From contig JAZDKP010000200.1 of the NCBI GenBank assembly GCA_043802925.1, forward strand, positions 1 to 14,280: a stretch of DNA of 14,280 nt, written 5' to 3'. The stretch comes from JAZDKP01 sp043802925. Its GTDB lineage: Bacteria > Fibrobacterota > OXYB2-FULL-49-7 > JAEUSG01. A program made the translations under genes and the position numbers. The notes beneath the pieces were generated by a model. It was given only the letters and a program-made list of their open reading frames with translations. It was not told where the DNA came from and ran no database searches. Positions within the stretch are counted from its first letter, which is position 1. Each line of letters begins with the position of its first letter. Below are positions 14,269 through 14,280 of this stretch, in pieces.

Positions 14269-14280
14269 GTAGCAAGCTAC
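14269..14280. repeat. Partial palindrome cut by the window edge
   Basis: GTAGC and GCTAC flank AA, preceded by GCC. The arms probably continue past base 14280. It has the same centre as the palindrome at 14150-14169, so the two may be members of one repeat family that bracket the REPIN-like element. Confidence 0.45.

Overview
All eleven genes in this window lie on the minus strand, so they are transcribed from high to low coordinates. The best lineage clue is at 3193-4020. That protein matches the TIGR02147/DUF4423 family, which I know mainly as a large paralogous family of Fibrobacter and its relatives. It is followed by a regulatory-like plus leucine-rich-repeat lipoprotein of the same flavour. 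Together with several lipoproteins, outer-membrane barrels and a Ton system, this suggests a diderm of the Fibrobacterota or a close neighbour. The assignment is an inference and no marker gene is present.

In transcription order, the window opens with a cluster of palindromic repeats (14150-14280). A compact Ton energy module follows: ExbB (13464-14099), two different ExbD proteins (12970-13467 and 12491-12973) and TonB (11679-12488). These genes overlap or nearly touch, so they form one operon. A pair of inverted REP-like repeats (11541-11678) exactly fills the gap between the tonB stop codon and the start of a TonB-dependent receptor (8832-11543). The receptor carries its own TonB-C-terminal-like domain after the signal peptide. 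A lipoprotein of unknown function follows one base later (7700-8830).

After a 176-base gap with a candidate promoter come a second lipoprotein (5757-7523), a terminator-like hairpin, and a predicted outer-membrane beta-barrel protein (4222-5691). A 201-base AT-rich gap then separates this block from a translationally coupled pair, the TIGR02147 protein and the LRR lipoprotein (1733-3196). A secreted protein with a CBM9/DOMON-like domain (1-1614) runs off the left edge. No gene-free stretch exceeds about 200 bases, and I see no tRNA, rRNA, CRISPR array or transposase.

A working reading: the ExbB/ExbD/ExbD/TonB motor energises an outer-membrane receptor, with lipoproteins and a second barrel as possible accessories. 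The two most notable points are the TonB-like domain inside the receptor, and an ExbD pair in which one partner has Asn at the position of the essential membrane Asp and the other keeps the Asp. The substrate cannot be read from the sequence.
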